A stretch of DNA of 49,386 bases from Lingula anatina (lineage: Eukaryota; Brachiopoda; Lingulata; Lingulida; Lingulidae). The translations under genes and the position numbers were made by a program. The stretch is taken from positions 399,927 through 449,312 of the forward strand of contig NW_019774914.1 in assembly GCF_001039355.2 (NCBI RefSeq), read 5' to 3'. Shown piece after piece: positions 47,700 through 49,386 of the stretch. Under the pieces are notes generated by a model that worked only from the letters and a program-made list of their open reading frames with translations, did no database searches and was not told the origin of the DNA. The stretch's first letter is position 1; every line of letters starts with the position of its first letter.

Positions 47700-48216
47700 A
47701 AAGTCTCAAAATTTACATTTGATGATTTTTGTAAATAAAACAAAGGCCCTGATAAATGACCAATACAACAACAATCACATCGCTAAAATTGGCAATAATT
47801 TATTCTCAAGATTTAGAATTAAACATAATGTAAAATAAAATAATAATATGTTTGTTAAAATTATTCAACATAAGTTTGCAACCCAGTAAATCTTCAATGG
47901 ATCCTGGACAAATGTTTAGCAAATGAACAGGATGATAACAAACCATACAGCACTAGATATTTGGTGTATTAGCCAAATTATGGAAGACACATGTTAAATA
48001 GAACAAATAAATAGATGAATAAATTAAACAATTAAAAAGATAAACACAAACATTGATTAAAACACTTACATCAGCTGTAAGGATATTTTTTTTTCTATCT
48101 GTCCAATTTTTTCCACATTTTTACAATTTTCATTGATTTCTATGCATAAAATTTTTACAACTTCATAAGTTAAGCTCATGTGTCTTCATTGCTCTATGAG
48201 GTGATAAACCAAAATA
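47700..48216. other. Short intergenic stretch between convergent genes
   Basis: AT-rich, no coding signal. It probably contains the 3' UTR of the minus-strand exon at 48217-48306. Confidence 0.5.
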
Positions 48217-48306
48217 TCACACATTAAAACGTCTGGTGTAAACTGGGTCTTCTTTTGGTTTTCGAGGAAGGACTACCAACATTTCAATGACAGGGATAAA
48301 ACATAT
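48217..48306 (-). CDS. Probable terminal exon of an unidentified gene
   Basis: On the minus strand an acceptor (TTTGCCAG, just above 48306) is followed by a frame ICFIPVIEMLVVLPRKPKED... ending in RRFNV and a TGA at 48219-48217. It reads like the last half-membrane helix and charged tail of a membrane protein, such as a transporter, but I cannot name the family. No upstream exon is recognisable before the window end. Confidence 0.4.
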   Translation of the reverse strand: MCFIPVIEMLVVLPRKPKEDPVYTRRFNV

Positions 48307-49159
48307 CTGGCAAACAATAAGTAAATATAATCAGCAATTATAAAAAAAAATAATACACATTAATTAAAAATACTACTTAAAACTTGATAATATAATAAAA
48401 AGAACACATTCTAGCCCTAGTTATCAGTATAATCCACAAAGTTAAAACAGTGACGATGATGATGGTGATGATGATATTAAGAAGTTGCAAGATAAATAAA
48501 ATGGCATTAAAGCAGCAAAGCACCATTAAAAATATTGTACAATTATAAGTACCCCAGCATAATAATATTACATATACATAAAACATTTCATATTCAGACA
48601 AAAATCATCTGTCTGGTACTGGAGAAGACTTCAGAAACAGCAACATGCACACTTCACAAATTCTTACAACAATGTTGACTACAGGAAGCAGATATTGGAT
48701 CATACCAGCATCACTGAAATTACATCATCTTCAGCAAGGGGTTAATGTAATGCAAATTTGTGACAAATTTTAAACACACATTTTTTCATATGTAATGTTT
48801 TGCTATAAGCATAAAATTACTCCAATTATTGTTTTATTTTTGTAAGTTTTAACTTACTGTACCTAAGCTTGCTTATCACAAACGTCTGACAGCAGTATTA
48901 CATCAAATAACAAAGTGAACATTGAAAAACTGAAGCTGTTTAACAAAGAACATGGAATTGGTGTGCCCGCCAAGGAATATCAATAACCATACCATCATAG
49001 CTACAATAATCTGAATATCGGAATATTTCAGGAAAAACTTCAACTTGCACATGTCATAAAATCACTGTCTGCTCCAGTTCACATTAAAATCTCATCTCAA
49101 CATTGAGTCAATAATCACAGATATTTGTATACTAGATCATCCATCATGTGGTGGGGAAC
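48307..49159. other. AT-rich stretch, no exon recognised
   Basis: Presumably an intron of the minus-strand gene ending at 48217. A short GATGATGATGG-type repeat lies near 48455-48475. Confidence 0.4.
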
Positions 49160-49386
49160 CATCACATAGACTGGTCTAACTGAGTCCACAAACACCATCA
49201 CATAGACTGGTCTAACTGGACTGAGTCCACAAACACCATCACATAGACTGGTCTAACTGGACTGAGTCCACAAACACCATCACATAGACTGGTCTAACTG
49301 AGTCCACAAACACCATCACATAGACTGGTCTAACTGGACTGAGTCCACAAACACCATCACATAGACTGGGTCTAACTGGACTGAGT
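49160..49386. repeat. Minisatellite with 36- and 41-bp units, running off the window
   Basis: Units starting CATCACATAGACTGGTCTAA lie at 49160, 49196, 49237, 49278 and 49314. Units 1 and 4 are 36 bp; units 2 and 3 have five extra bases (41 bp). The unit order short-long-long-short-long suggests a higher-order pattern. Confidence 0.95.

Overview
The window is nuclear DNA from an animal. Its genes are split by GT-AG introns, it is AT-rich, and it is full of inverted-repeat transposons, minisatellites and low-complexity runs. The gene set (centriole/cilium genes CEP76 and CFAP90, Mediator subunit MED27, a stimulatory G-protein alpha subunit) indicates a ciliated invertebrate, probably a marine deuterostome or lophotrochozoan. 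I cannot name the species.

Layout. (1) 1-18.4 kb: no gene, but a diverged compound tandem array. The same ordered landmarks recur about ten times: GATGCCAATAAT, CCTTTTAAGG, GGGAAAACCCC, CACGTTATTGTG, CAGATGGCGC, and TTGACTGA followed by a CACTCAG-like block. It is interrupted by a Harbinger-like transposon (1177-3544), which itself carries a nested element, and by MITEs. The last unit runs up to the start codon of CEP76. (2) 18,473-28,437 (+): complete CEP76, 12 exons, 661 aa. (3) 28.4-32.9 kb: intergenic, with one unassigned exon-like frame, a large foldback repeat, a 248-N gap and palindromic repeats. (4) 32,932-36,918 (+): complete MED27, 8 exons, 307 aa. (5) 36.9-43.3 kb: no coding sequence seen. 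(6) 43,342-46,301 (-): last four exons of G-alpha-s, cut off at a single N. (7) 46,620-47,499 (+): last three exons of CFAP90, with the 5' end missing. (8) 48,217-48,306 (-): a likely terminal exon of an unidentified gene, then a minisatellite running off the window end.

The most unusual signal is that three exon-intron junctions have been tandemly copied. The CEP76 exon 6 donor sits in a 54-bp minisatellite that stays open in frame. The CEP76 exon 4 acceptor is duplicated 81 bp upstream as a decoy leading to a stop. The MED27 exon 2 donor, with 28 coding bases, is repeated five times at 35-bp period. Each could create alternative or poison splicing.

Assembly caution. All four isolated single Ns look like contig joins. 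Two have exact 528-bp and 1121-bp repeats next to them (uncollapsed overlaps or haplotypes), one has a 15-bp repeat, and one breaks the G-alpha-s switch II codon. The array copy number and the G-alpha-s/CFAP90 adjacency should therefore not be trusted.

All homology calls rest on my recognition of protein families. No database search was run.
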